Of a DNA stretch of 64,000 nt, positions 26,209-35,937 are shown piece after piece. The stretch comes from Bacteroides faecium (lineage in GTDB: Bacteria; Bacteroidota; Bacteroidia; Bacteroidales; Bacteroidaceae). The position numbers were made by a program, and so were the translations under genes. The notes below the pieces were generated by a model. That model was not told where the DNA came from. It did no database searches and saw only the letters and a list, made by a program, of their open reading frames with translations. Each line of letters opens with the position of its first letter. Positions within the stretch are counted from its first letter, which is position 1. The stretch covers positions 1,178,001-1,242,000 of the forward strand of contig NZ_CP050831.1 in assembly GCF_012113595.1 (NCBI RefSeq), written 5' to 3'.

Positions 26209-28467
26209 CTAGTTCAAGCCGATAGAAAGTTTTTCCAGTTCGCTACCCTTCACCGGAGTATAATCGTATGCTTCGGCATTGATATATGCGGGACGGAAAT
26301 TGTACATCTTTCCCTGTATTGCCTGGGAAGTGGTAGTCATCATTCTACCGGAATTCCACAGATTACAGTTTGCAATGTGTACTTTCTCCCAGGTCGCCTC
26401 ATCCAGGCGGATAGTTGCCCCGCCGCGTCCACTATTATCAAAATTGCAGTTCTCTACTGTCAGTACTTGCGGGCCAATCAGGCGCATGACACTTCCACGT
26501 TCTTTGTTGCAACAGTCTACAAAGGTACAATGTCTGACAGTAATATAAGGGCCTGCCGTACTTTCATCGCTTCCGCCACGATAAATATTAATAGGTAAAC
26601 CCAACAGACGGTAGAAGGAGCAGTTTTCAATCAACATGTCGTCGGCATTATAGCGGCCTATATCATCTTTCTCTGCTGCATAGTTGATAGCATCTCCCGA
26701 CAAATCACGGAAAAGACAGTTGCGGATGGTAACGCTTTCGGCAAAAGTAGCTTTTGTTCCTTTAATGGCAAAGAATCCGCCTTCTCCGAAGTTCTGAAAT
26801 TCGCAGCCGTCTACTGTCAGTGTATAAGGTTGTATCATATCAAGAGCGGTAGAGATTCCTGCTTTAGCCAAAGCCTTTCCGGGCTCTAATACGCCATCGA
26901 ATGTTATATTCACAATGACCAGTTTGCCGCCATCGGCAATAGTTACCATATTATCCGGCTTATCTCCGTTGAAACGGACAAGCGGCTTGTTGGCTGCGTC
27001 GGCTGCACGGATAGTCAACGGTTTGTCAATGAATATAGCACGTTGGATAGGATATGTGCCTTTCGCCAAAATAATGACGCCACCCGGTTCTGCCGAATGA
27101 ATGACTTCGGACAAGTTCGTTCCCGGAGACACATTGTATTCCTTATGAACATTCGCTACCGGGTGTGCCACTTGGTTTTTAAACCAGGAAGCGCCTTTAT
27201 CCTTACGTATCGTAGTATCGTCGGGCAACTGGGGAGCTTTTACTTTTTCCGTAGTAAATCCCGGAGCCGAGTAGTTCTTTGCCAATTGCACTTTGTTATC
27301 TTTGAACTGGATGCCCGCTACGTCATCAACGGCTATATAAGGCTGGTCGAGTTCTTTATTAATGATGATATTATCCGTGAATGAGACTTTTTCCGGTGCA
27401 AGAGTACGTTCCATATCCTTGCCTGTACCAAATTCTATATTCGTGCAATCTACGAATGTGTTACGGTACATCTTGACATCAACAACTTGACAATATCTAT
27501 TAGGTAACGAATTGGGTACGGCATCCATAACTCCCAAAGCTGAGAAGAAACGGGTTCCGGCCAAGCTGACCAATACATTATCGTAAATCTGATGTCCGGC
27601 ATTGACGACACGGATACCGCCGGTGTTACGACGTCCGTTACCGATAAACAAGTTATCATTCACAGTATTGCGGTCACCGTGACGCAGTGCTACCACTCCT
27701 TCGCATTCCAACAGCGTATTGTTGCGGATGATGTTATCACTGGATTTAATAGAAATTACTTCCACTTCACCGGAGCAACGTTCGAACAAGTTATTCTCAA
27801 TCACCGTATTTGAAGAACTGTAAGCTTGCTGGGAAGTTCCTACACGCATTGTTTCGGCACCGTTCGAGCCATACACGGGTCTTTCTCCAAAGTAGTTATG
27901 GTCAATCCGGTGATGATTTTCCAGACAACGTTCGTCGTTGAGGATGACAATCAGTGTCACCCCCAAGTTAAGTTTTCCTGTCAACGAACAATGGTCTACT
28001 CTGTTGTGACGACCATAAAGCAATATATAGCTGTAAGCCTGGTCCCGGCGGGACGGATTGAATTTGTCTATCACACAATTCGTCAGACGACAGTGATTAG
28101 CCAGTTCTTGTCCGTTACGGAATTCTATCACGGAACCTTTGGGAGCATATCCGTCAGTGAAATGCAATCCGCTGACAGATAGCCACTCGCCCGCTATCCG
28201 CAAGGTGGAGCCACCTTCTACCTTTACTTTTCCGGGGTTCAGGGCTTCTATCGTAATAGGAGATTTCTCCGTTCCTTTGCCTATCCATTTCAACTGCATA
28301 TCTTTGTATAGGCCGTCCTTGATGTAAATCCGGTCGCCCGGTTGGGCAGTTTTTAAGCAGGAAGCTACTTCGGGAAGCGCTACATCGTATCTTTTTGCAA
28401 AAGAGACTGACGGTAGCCCGATAAGCAGAAGCGCTATAATTGCCTTATGTATATTTCGTGTCATCAT
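26209..28467 (-). CDS. PL6 alginate lyase (PUL2)
   Basis: The 752-residue protein has a signal peptide (LPSVSFAKR) and two parallel beta-helix domains of the chondroitinase B type (about 25-400 and 430-740). Lys241 (ISIKSS) and Arg262 (ALRHGD) are 21 residues apart, exactly as Lys220 and Arg241 of the PL6 enzyme AlyGC. It breaks alginate by beta-elimination, using calcium; AlyGC-like two-domain members are often exo-acting on guluronate-rich chains. The start (MMTRNIHK) is 3 bases after the stop of the preceding gene. Chondroitinase B is excluded by context only: all neighbours fit alginate. Confidence 0.92.
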   Translation of the reverse strand: MMTRNIHKAIIALLLIGLPSVSFAKRYDVALPEVASCLKTAQPGDRIYIKDGLYKDMQLKWIGKGTEKSPITIEALNPGKVKVEGGSTLRIAGEWLSVSGLHFTDGYAPKGSVIEFRNGQELANHCRLTNCVIDKFNPSRRDQAYSYILLYGRHNRVDHCSLTGKLNLGVTLIVILNDERCLENHHRIDHNYFGERPVYGSNGAETMRVGTSQQAYSSSNTVIENNLFERCSGEVEVISIKSSDNIIRNNTLLECEGVVALRHGDRNTVNDNLFIGNGRRNTGGIRVVNAGHQIYDNVLVSLAGTRFFSALGVMDAVPNSLPNRYCQVVDVKMYRNTFVDCTNIEFGTGKDMERTLAPEKVSFTDNIIINKELDQPYIAVDDVAGIQFKDNKVQLAKNYSAPGFTTEKVKAPQLPDDTTIRKDKGASWFKNQVAHPVANVHKEYNVSPGTNLSEVIHSAEPGGVIILAKGTYPIQRAIFIDKPLTIRAADAANKPLVRFNGDKPDNMVTIADGGKLVIVNITFDGVLEPGKALAKAGISTALDMIQPYTLTVDGCEFQNFGEGGFFAIKGTKATFAESVTIRNCLFRDLSGDAINYAAEKDDIGRYNADDMLIENCSFYRLLGLPINIYRGGSDESTAGPYITVRHCTFVDCCNKERGSVMRLIGPQVLTVENCNFDNSGRGGATIRLDEATWEKVHIANCNLWNSGRMMTTTSQAIQGKMYNFRPAYINAEAYDYTPVKGSELEKLSIGLN

Positions 28468-28470
28468 TAA

Positions 28471-30165
28471 TTATTGAACTTTTGAGTAATCGTAATCTTG
28501 TTTCTGCCAGTACATATCAAAGGTAATAGAACTTGCGGAAGGGTCTTTTTCCGTACCTTCTTTCATCTTGAAATCAGCACTCTTGATATACATCAGCCCT
28601 ATACGCTTCACATCCCTAACCGGATTCTTATCAGCTGCCTTATTGTCATACCCTTTCACATTGTAATAGAATACCAGGAACACAGCATCAATTGTCACAT
28701 TAGTTTTCTCCACACCTGCTTCAAATTTATCTTTTGCCCAAGCATCAGTAGTAGGTGCAGCACTCACTGACGGCTTAATGCCGGCGCATGTTTTCTTTTC
28801 CACATCAAGCGGGAAAGTTATTTCATCAATCTTTTTGATATTGCCAGCTTTCACATTATTGACCAGCTCCGCACAATCCGGGTTAGTCTCCGGATCCAAA
28901 TATGCAAATGATAATGCAGGGGTGCCATAATAGCTGCTTCCCTCCGTAATGGAAGCTTTACCGGAAGTTTTAAAATTCTTCAACTGTCCGTTAGAGTTCG
29001 CCGGACTATTGATAGCTAAATTGAATTTAGAAGATGAGCCGGAAATGAAAAAATAAGGATTTACAGAATTATAGTCTGTTTCGGACACAACCGGAATATT
29101 CGCTGTCTTACAAGTATTCTTTCCCGCAGCAGCAATAATATCCACTTCCTGACTCCATACATCATTAGAATAAACCCGTCCTGTTTCCGGTGAGAAGAAT
29201 GCAGAAGTCTCTCCAGCCTGTGCATGAATAGTCCTGTTCTCCCAATAATATACAAAAGCCACCCTTACAATAAATTCATCCGTTAATGTCGGTGTCTCAC
29301 GACCGTCAAAATAAGAAATCTTCAACGGTACTATATTATCACCGTTCTTAAAGCTATCAGATGTGGGTACAACAAACTTTAATTCAGTTTCAGTCTGCAA
29401 CGTAATAGTACACTCAATATCACCTAACAGCACTTTATCAATCTTATTTAGATATGCTCCCTCCAGCACTACCATATCTCCCACGTTGGCTGGTTCAAAT
29501 ACAGTAGTTGTAACCTCCGGCTGATAACGTTTCACCGTGAACTTGGGTGCGGACGAACTTGACGTCTCCACTTCTTTTGTTCCATTAAAATATTTAAATG
29601 TTACAATAGCCTTGTCGCTTTCCACATAAGGAACCTTTACTACTATCTCATTCTCACTTTGTGAGATGATCTCTGCCTCATTTCCTTCTGTCCCCCCTTT
29701 GGCAGTGAAAAGAACAGCACTCACCACATTCATGGAACTACCGGAGAGCAACAAATTATTGCCCATTTCAACTTCTGAGGGCATTCCCGCCTGTGAAACG
29801 ACAGGAGCCGGATATTCAAGGGTAAAATCTCCTTCGGACACACCCTCACCTATCGAATTTACCAATACAATTTTACCACTGCGTGCCTGATTTGTCACTT
29901 TCAAAGACAAACGCCGGTTGGACACTTTCTGTAGGATAACAGCTTTTCCACCACCGATAGTAGCACTTACGACATCATCCAAATATTCTCCGGCAACAAC
30001 AATCTCACTACCTATGCTTCCACTCTCGGGCGAGAAAGAAAGGATTTCCGGTGAACTAACTGCCACATCCTTCATCGATGTAGAATCACAACCACACAAA
30101 AAGAATAAACAGACAAACAATGATGCCAGACTCCATTTTCTATATTGTTTCATATTCGTAAGCAT
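28471..30165 (-). CDS. IPT/TIG-domain surface glycan-binding lipoprotein (PUL2)
   Basis: The 564-residue lipoprotein (LFFLCGCDST) contains three IPT/TIG Ig-like domains (about 37-120, 121-215 and 217-305, each with a PE/PA-x-x-G pattern such as FSPESGSIGSEIVV and FEPANVGDMVVL). A larger C-terminal domain (about 310-564) is probably the ligand-binding part. This is the SusE/SGBP-B architecture seen after SusD in Bacteroides PULs. It should catch alginate at the cell surface. The start may be at 30165 or at the in-frame ATG at 30153 (MKQYRKW). It lies 8 bases after SusD. Confidence 0.85.
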   Translation of the reverse strand: MLTNMKQYRKWSLASLFVCLFFLCGCDSTSMKDVAVSSPEILSFSPESGSIGSEIVVAGEYLDDVVSATIGGGKAVILQKVSNRRLSLKVTNQARSGKIVLVNSIGEGVSEGDFTLEYPAPVVSQAGMPSEVEMGNNLLLSGSSMNVVSAVLFTAKGGTEGNEAEIISQSENEIVVKVPYVESDKAIVTFKYFNGTKEVETSSSSAPKFTVKRYQPEVTTTVFEPANVGDMVVLEGAYLNKIDKVLLGDIECTITLQTETELKFVVPTSDSFKNGDNIVPLKISYFDGRETPTLTDEFIVRVAFVYYWENRTIHAQAGETSAFFSPETGRVYSNDVWSQEVDIIAAAGKNTCKTANIPVVSETDYNSVNPYFFISGSSSKFNLAINSPANSNGQLKNFKTSGKASITEGSSYYGTPALSFAYLDPETNPDCAELVNNVKAGNIKKIDEITFPLDVEKKTCAGIKPSVSAAPTTDAWAKDKFEAGVEKTNVTIDAVFLVFYYNVKGYDNKAADKNPVRDVKRIGLMYIKSADFKMKEGTEKDPSASSITFDMYWQKQDYDYSKVQ

Positions 30166-30173
30166 TTAAAAGA

Positions 30174-31694
30174 TTAATAACCCGTATTCTGTGCTATCTC
30201 TGGATTAATGTCAATCACACTCACCGGAATAGGCAGAAATGTTTGCCAATCTTCTATATCATTCACCGTATAAGAATATTCCGTATAAAGAAGCTCGCTG
30301 TTCAAGTAGTTGTTTACTGTCTGAGTAGCGATACCCCAACGAAGAAGATCAAACCAGCGCTGGTTCTCAAAAGCCAGTTCAAGCCTGCGCTCATTACGTA
30401 CAGCCTTTCTAAAATCATAAAGACCTGGCAGGTCGGTCAGTGTATATGTAGAAACACCGGCACGTTCACAAACCATATTCAAATACTTCAGATTGTCTGC
30501 CGAAGGCCCCGAGATTTCATTTGTCAATTCAGCATAAAGTAAAGCAATATCAGCCACACGAATCACAGGCCAGTCACTTTCGCCATCATACTGTGTAGTT
30601 ACAGGATTTACATACTTCTTACAGTAACGACAATTACCTTCCGTCACCCACGTCTGAGTAGTTGTATTGAAATATTTCTGGGCGATATTCACATCCAGAC
30701 GTTTATCAGCACCCGCACCTCTTTGTTCGTAAGCTGCAATAATATTGTCAGTAGGAGTATTATAACCGGAAGAAGTACCGATAATCACATTTGCACCATT
30801 ATTGACCGGAGCAAACATATTGCCGAACGGCGAACCGATACCGGCATTTCCCGAAAGGTAACGAACCGCAAAGATTATCTCCTTATTCATCTCATTGCCA
30901 ATATCAAAAACCTTATCATAAGCCACAAGATCACTACCCGACTGCGGATTTCCCACAGATTCACTTTCGAGTACTTCCTTACACAGTCGGGCGGCACGGG
31001 CATATTTCTCGTCACCCGCCCGGTAGTGCGTAGCATATACTTTGGCAAGCAACGCTTTTGCCGCGTTCAGGTCAGCACGTCCCAAGTCACCGTCCGCCAT
31101 CTTGCCGGGCAACAGTTCATTATTGACAATATTCTCCAAATCTCCTTCAATAAGCGCATATACTTCATCCACCGTAGAGCGTTGCATATCACGGGCCACT
31201 TCAGAAGGAACCTTGGAAGTAACGATAAATACCGGCCCCCATAAACGGACCAGATTGAAATACTCCAATGAACGAAGAAAAAGTACTTCTCCCTCATATT
31301 GGTTCCGCAATGTCTCATCCGTCACTACATCAAGGTAAGATATAACATTGTTTACCCGTGCAATTGTGGCATAACAGGCATTCCAATACGTTTCCACCCA
31401 TTCGTTTTCCGGTACGATAGTACCCTGGTCGAGCTGTTCCACCAGTCGTGTAGTATTCGAAGAAGAACCTGCAGCATACATACGTCCGTTATCCGAGCGC
31501 AATTCTGTCATGGCCCATTCGTAATACATCACATCATGCAGGGAATTATAACAACCCAGCACCAGATTATTTACCGACGAAGCATCCTTCACATACTTAT
31601 CCGCCGCCACTTCCGAATAAGGATATTGATCCAAATCACAAGCGGAAAATACCATGACGATTAACAATAATCCTATATAATTTATTTTTTTCAT
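30174..31694 (-). CDS. SusD-family lipoprotein (PUL2, alginate)
   Basis: The 506-residue lipoprotein (MVFSACDLDQYP) shows the SusD pattern: NLVLGCYNSLHD, NNVISYLD, RSLEYFNLVRLWG in the N-terminal half and RNERRLELAFENQRWFDLLRW near residue 445. It should close the lid over the SusC barrel and select alginate oligomers. It lies 12 bases downstream of SusC. The full C-terminal signature (FLPIPVSVIDINPEIAQN) is present, so the protein looks complete. Confidence 0.95.
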   Translation of the reverse strand: MKKINYIGLLLIVMVFSACDLDQYPYSEVAADKYVKDASSVNNLVLGCYNSLHDVMYYEWAMTELRSDNGRMYAAGSSSNTTRLVEQLDQGTIVPENEWVETYWNACYATIARVNNVISYLDVVTDETLRNQYEGEVLFLRSLEYFNLVRLWGPVFIVTSKVPSEVARDMQRSTVDEVYALIEGDLENIVNNELLPGKMADGDLGRADLNAAKALLAKVYATHYRAGDEKYARAARLCKEVLESESVGNPQSGSDLVAYDKVFDIGNEMNKEIIFAVRYLSGNAGIGSPFGNMFAPVNNGANVIIGTSSGYNTPTDNIIAAYEQRGAGADKRLDVNIAQKYFNTTTQTWVTEGNCRYCKKYVNPVTTQYDGESDWPVIRVADIALLYAELTNEISGPSADNLKYLNMVCERAGVSTYTLTDLPGLYDFRKAVRNERRLELAFENQRWFDLLRWGIATQTVNNYLNSELLYTEYSYTVNDIEDWQTFLPIPVSVIDINPEIAQNTGY

Positions 31695-31706
31695 CGTTTT
31701 CCTCCA

Positions 31707-34700
31707 TTAAAAATTAATATCAAAACCGGCAGAAATGGTAGAAGTCAACGGGAACCCACCACGCTGATACCCCGAAATCATTGCACTGGAATAATTACCG
31801 GATGTCATACGCGACTCCGGATTAATGCCTTTGTAGCCACTTCCCCAAATATAGAGCAAGTTACTGCCCGACACATAAAAACGCACACCTGATAACTTAA
31901 TCTTACGGGCAGCAGTTGCCGGCAAGGTATATCCCACTGTAAAGTTACGCAGACAAGCATAAGAAGCATTTTGCAAAGGATAATCAGTAAGCATGAGGTC
32001 ATGTCCCGTTTTCACATTCTGATAAGGCGTTTTTCCGTCACCCGGATGTTCTGCACTTACCCAACGGTTCTTTGTGTACTTCTTGTTCCACTTCTTTGTT
32101 TCATTATAATATACATCACCATTAAGCACTGTGATGCCCTGTACACCCTGAATAAGGAATGAGATGTCGAAATCTTTAATTTGGAAAGTATTGGTGATGC
32201 CCCATGTGAAATCCGGGTAAGGAGTGCCCAACGCAACCCGGTCTTCAGGAGTCAAAGAGCCGTCATTATTGGTATCGACAATGCGTATTCCCCCCGGTGC
32301 ATCGTCTGAAAAATGAGGATTAGCTGCAATCTCTTCCGCACTATTCCATACACCACACGTTTTGTATCCATAAAATTGAATCAACGGCTCACCCACTTTA
32401 GCAAGATAACCCTCATTTCTTTCACCTAAAGAAATCATTTGTTGTTCACCGCCTAACTCCAATAATTTATTACGCGAAAGTGAGAAATTTATATTAGTAT
32501 CCCATGAAAACTTACGGCTTTTCATATTATGTGTATCAAGCTGGATTTCCAAACCTGAGTTACGGACTTTTCCTATATTATTCCAATAGTGTGTGTAACC
32601 GGTAAACGATTGCGTTGGTTGTTCGAACAATAACGCACGCGTCACTGAATAATAAGCATCTATCGCCAGATTGATACGGTTGTTGAAAAGTCCCAAATCC
32701 AGACCATAGTTAAACTCATCAGTCTGCTCCCATGTAATATTAGAATTAGCCAGCGAAGAAGAGATATTCGCAGAACCATTAACCAATGAACCCGTACCTT
32801 TGCCGGTCACGTAATTCGCACTGTTCAATACCTCGAGGGCTGCATTATAACTGATACGGTTATTTCCTGTCACACCATACGATGCACGAAGCTTCAAGTT
32901 AGAAATAGCCTTGATACCCTTCATGAATTTCTCTTCACTCACGCGCCAACCCAGTGATACGGAAGGGAACCAAGCATTACGGTTTCCTTTAGAAAAGAGC
33001 GATGAACGATCCAGACGTAGAGAGGTAGACAACAAATAGCGCCCCAGATAACTATAATTGACACGTCCCAGATAAGATTCCAATACAACATCCGGATATC
33101 TGAAAGTTCCCGTACCCGCCGTATTTCCATTACCCACACTAGCCAACTCGTAAACGGTGGCAGCATTCAAAGTATGGATGTCATCCGTAGCAAATCCCGT
33201 CGCAGCCATAGCCACCCGCTGATTCCGTGTCTTTTCTACAGTATATCCCAATAAAGCGTCAAGACTATGGTCTTTATTCTTTCCAAAGTCCAAATGGTAA
33301 CTCAAGGTATTCTCACTCAACAAATCAATATAAAGTGCACTGGAATAAGTAGCACGGCTTGCTTCCTTGTCTTTCGTAGCGTCCTTATTTGCATAATAAT
33401 AAGAAGGGGCAAAACGAACATTCAAGCCGTTGGATGTCTTAAACTGTAATCCTTTACAAAGATCAAGCGTGAAATACATGCTGGCCAATCCTTGCATAGT
33501 CTCGCTCCAACGGAAAGTATTAGTCATTACGCTCGCCGGATTATTATTGGCAGAGCTAAATGGAGACGATTTTTCCAATACCCGGTTACCGTCGGCATCC
33601 AACAACGGATTTCCATCGGCATCCACGGCAGTCGGTGTCATAATATTGTTAAAATGGCTACCTCTTGCAAATCCGGTATATCCGGTCAGGTCTGTGCTAT
33701 ACGCATTGTGATAGACCGGTAAAAAAGAGGGAGTACGATAGAAATCAATAAAGTTATTTTTCGGACGTTCCGTCTTGCTATATGTACCGGATATATTAAC
33801 ACCCACCGTAGCTATCTTTGAGAGTTTGGTATCCACTTTAGTACGGAAATTCAGTTTGTCCAGTGAATTGTTGAGCATCACCCCCTGGTCTTTAGTATAG
33901 GCCGCTGAAATAAAATATTTCGTCTCTTTGCGTCCGCCCGAAACACTCATCTGCACATTCGTGATACCTGCCATATCACGCAAGCCCTCTTTCTGCCAGT
34001 CGGTAGTCCCCATCTGGCTTTCCAAATAAGCAGCCCCGCGAGCAGCACTCGGTACTTTCGGACCACCTAAGGCAGCTTCTTCTTCCAATAAGCCCAACCA
34101 TTCGGAAGAAGTCATCATATCATGCAACTGATAAGCGTATTTAAATCCCTGATAGAACTTAAAAGAATATTTCGGTTTGTCCGGCGTACCGCTCTTTGTC
34201 GTCACCATAATCACTCCATTGGCAGCACGTGAACCATAAATAGCAGCCGAAGCCGCATCTTTCAAAATTTCAATAGACTTCACATCCGCAGCATTGATAG
34301 ACGACAAACCACCGGATACGGGAAATCCATCTATGATAACCAACGGTTCACTATCTGCGGAAATGGAACCCGTACCGCGTACCCGGATAGAAGGAGTCAC
34401 ACCCACTTCCGATGTCTCATTAGAAACCGTCAATCCAGTCATAGCACCTTGCAAGGCAGTAGTGACATCACTCACCGGAGCATTAATCAGCTTCTCGCCT
34501 TCCAACTTTGAAATCGAACCTGTCAAATGAGATTTCGCCTGTGTACCGTAACCGATTACCACAACATCATCCAACATCTTCGAATCTTCTTCCAACGTCA
34601 CATTCACAACTGTGCGTTTGCCAACCGCTTCCGCCTTATCAACGTAACCGATATACGAATAAACCAAAATTGTCTTGGAATTAGGAACTTTAATGGAGTA

Positions 34701-34889
34701 TTTACCTTCAGCGTCCGTCACAGTACCGGTAGGAACGGCAGCATCTTTCACTGTCACCGAAGCTCCAATCAACGGACCCTGTTCATCTATCACCTTACCA
34801 GTAACTACATGCTGGGAGTAAACGTTCAATGTCCCTACCAACAACAGGAACATCATCACGACTTTTTTAAAAATACAGGAGTTGTTCAT
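31707..34889 (-). CDS. SusC-family TonB-dependent transporter (PUL2, alginate)
   Basis: The 1060-residue protein has a signal peptide (LNVYSQ), a carboxypeptidase-D-regulatory-like domain (about 27-105, GPLIGASVTVKD), the plug (VVIGYGTQAKSHLTG near 110, IKSEILKDAASAAIYG-like box) and a beta-barrel. There is no STN domain, in agreement with the absence of a FecR partner. It is the first gene of the alginate operon. Its promoter (TTTG, 19 bases, TACGTTTG) lies 25 to 55 bases upstream and is covered by the GntR operator. Confidence 0.95.
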   Translation of the reverse strand: MNNSCIFKKVVMMFLLLVGTLNVYSQHVVTGKVIDEQGPLIGASVTVKDAAVPTGTVTDAEGKYSIKVPNSKTILVYSYIGYVDKAEAVGKRTVVNVTLEEDSKMLDDVVVIGYGTQAKSHLTGSISKLEGEKLINAPVSDVTTALQGAMTGLTVSNETSEVGVTPSIRVRGTGSISADSEPLVIIDGFPVSGGLSSINAADVKSIEILKDAASAAIYGSRAANGVIMVTTKSGTPDKPKYSFKFYQGFKYAYQLHDMMTSSEWLGLLEEEAALGGPKVPSAARGAAYLESQMGTTDWQKEGLRDMAGITNVQMSVSGGRKETKYFISAAYTKDQGVMLNNSLDKLNFRTKVDTKLSKIATVGVNISGTYSKTERPKNNFIDFYRTPSFLPVYHNAYSTDLTGYTGFARGSHFNNIMTPTAVDADGNPLLDADGNRVLEKSSPFSSANNNPASVMTNTFRWSETMQGLASMYFTLDLCKGLQFKTSNGLNVRFAPSYYYANKDATKDKEASRATYSSALYIDLLSENTLSYHLDFGKNKDHSLDALLGYTVEKTRNQRVAMAATGFATDDIHTLNAATVYELASVGNGNTAGTGTFRYPDVVLESYLGRVNYSYLGRYLLSTSLRLDRSSLFSKGNRNAWFPSVSLGWRVSEEKFMKGIKAISNLKLRASYGVTGNNRISYNAALEVLNSANYVTGKGTGSLVNGSANISSSLANSNITWEQTDEFNYGLDLGLFNNRINLAIDAYYSVTRALLFEQPTQSFTGYTHYWNNIGKVRNSGLEIQLDTHNMKSRKFSWDTNINFSLSRNKLLELGGEQQMISLGERNEGYLAKVGEPLIQFYGYKTCGVWNSAEEIAANPHFSDDAPGGIRIVDTNNDGSLTPEDRVALGTPYPDFTWGITNTFQIKDFDISFLIQGVQGITVLNGDVYYNETKKWNKKYTKNRWVSAEHPGDGKTPYQNVKTGHDLMLTDYPLQNASYACLRNFTVGYTLPATAARKIKLSGVRFYVSGSNLLYIWGSGYKGINPESRMTSGNYSSAMISGYQRGGFPLTSTISAGFDINF

Positions 34890-34913
34890 AGATTAGTGTT
34901 TTAATTTCTGTGA

Positions 34914-34944
34914 CAAACGTAACGATTAAAATTGGTAAACCAAA
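34914..34944 (-). promoter_or_regulatory. Promoter of the alginate operon
   Basis: On the minus strand, TTTG (34944-34941) is followed after exactly 19 bases by TACGTTTG (34921-34914). Both the -33 and the -7 boxes match the Bacteroidetes sigma consensus (TTTG, N19-21, TAnnTTTG). The -7 box ends 25 bases before the SusC start at 34889. Confidence 0.8.
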
Positions 34945-34960
34945 ATTTTGGTCTACCAAT
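34931..34960. promoter_or_regulatory. Double palindromic operator, probable GntR/FadR-type binding site
   Basis: The 30 bases form an almost perfect palindrome: ATTGGTAAACCAAAA (34931-34945) is the reverse complement of 34946-34960 at 14 of 15 positions. It can also be read as two copies of TTGGTnnACCAA. FadR-family regulators bind sites of the TGGT-n-ACCA kind. The site covers the -33 box of the SusC promoter and lies between that promoter and the divergent GntR gene, so bound regulator would block the operon. Confidence 0.78.
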
Positions 34961-35130
34961 TAATATTTATTAATAATTAGACATAAACTGCTTATAAATA
35001 ACACGTTACGCGTACCTCTATATAAAAGGACAGGAGAATATTTTTACTAGAAAGCTTTACTTTGAAAGATAATATTTGTACTTTTACAGCCGAAACGGAA
35101 AAGGTCATCTTTTTAAAATATTTATATCTT

Positions 35131-35850
35131 ATGAAAGACGAAATCAATTCGCAACCAGTTAAGCATGTAATAGAACACATAAAAAAACAAATATCAGAAC
35201 GTCAGATTTTACCGGGAGAACGTCTCCCTTCTGAGCGTAAATTATCCGAACTTTTGAAAGTCAGTCGGTCACATGTTCGCGAGGCATTGCAAAAACTGGA
35301 ATTATACGGTATTGTAAAAACATATCCTCAGAGTGGAACCGTGGTATCCGAATTCTCCAAAGACCAGTTGGATACTATGATTACCGATGCATTGAAAATC
35401 AGCAGATATGATTTTTCAAGCTTGGTTTATGTACGTGTACTTCTGGAAATAGAGGTCTGCAAATTATGCGCAATAAACCGCACAGAAGAGGATTTGAAGA
35501 ATATCGAAAACACGCTTGTCGAACTGGAAGAAAAGTTTGATACAGACCTTCGTGTCGAAAAAGATTTTGCCTTTCACCAGGCCATTGCGCAAGGCGGACA
35601 TAATCCGGTTATCAGTTCACTCCTGCTTATTATTACTCCTGATATTTTAAAATATTATCAAAAATACAAAGTTTGTGCCGTTCCTCAAAAAACGGTTCAT
35701 GCGGAACATAGGGAAATGTTACAGAAGATAAAAGATAGGGACAAAGAAGGAATGAAAGAACTGGTGCTCCGCCACTTGGCCAATCTGATTGATTTTGCTA
35801 AAATGTCCGCGAAAGGCGATATCCCGGAATTCGAATACGGACATATCTAA
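35131..35850 (+). CDS. GntR-family (FadR subfamily, FCD domain) transcriptional regulator of the alginate operon
   Basis: The start is set at 35131 (MKDEINSQPV), giving 239 residues, the usual FadR-type length; the longer frame from TTG 35062 adds a segment without family features. The N-terminal winged helix (about 8-75) has the family pattern LPGERLPSERKLSELLKVSR. The C-terminal FCD domain (about 95-220) has the metal and ligand His positions in FHQAIAQGGHNP and HAEHREM. It is divergent from the SusC gene, with a palindromic operator in the gap. The likely inducer is an alginate breakdown product (DEH or KDG); this is inference. Most Bacteroides PULs use hybrid two-component or ECF systems, so this regulator is atypical. 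Confidence 0.9.
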   Translation: MKDEINSQPVKHVIEHIKKQISERQILPGERLPSERKLSELLKVSRSHVREALQKLELYGIVKTYPQSGTVVSEFSKDQLDTMITDALKISRYDFSSLVYVRVLLEIEVCKLCAINRTEEDLKNIENTLVELEEKFDTDLRVEKDFAFHQAIAQGGHNPVISSLLLIITPDILKYYQKYKVCAVPQKTVHAEHREMLQKIKDRDKEGMKELVLRHLANLIDFAKMSAKGDIPEFEYGHI

Positions 35851-35871
35851 GATACGTAAAAGAATAGATTT

Positions 35872-35919
35872 AATTAGTTGTATGCGAGAAACTATCCAGT
35901 CTCTTGCATACAACTAATT
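35872..35919 (+). terminator. Hairpin terminator of the GntR gene
   Basis: AATTAGTTGTATGC (35872-35885) pairs with GCATACAACTAATT (35906-35919), and a further AGA/TCT pairing extends the stem inward. It begins 22 bases after the GntR stop. Confidence 0.75.
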
Positions 35920-35937
35920 TCGTTTATATATAAAATT

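Noticed and set aside
28471..30165. Invasin or adhesin reading of the IPT/TIG protein
   Set aside because: It sits between SusD and PL6 in an alginate operon and has the lipoprotein form of a surface glycan-binding protein.
35062..35130. Upstream TTG start of the GntR gene
   Set aside because: The extra 23 residues lie before the winged-helix domain and match nothing; the ATG at 35131 gives the family length.
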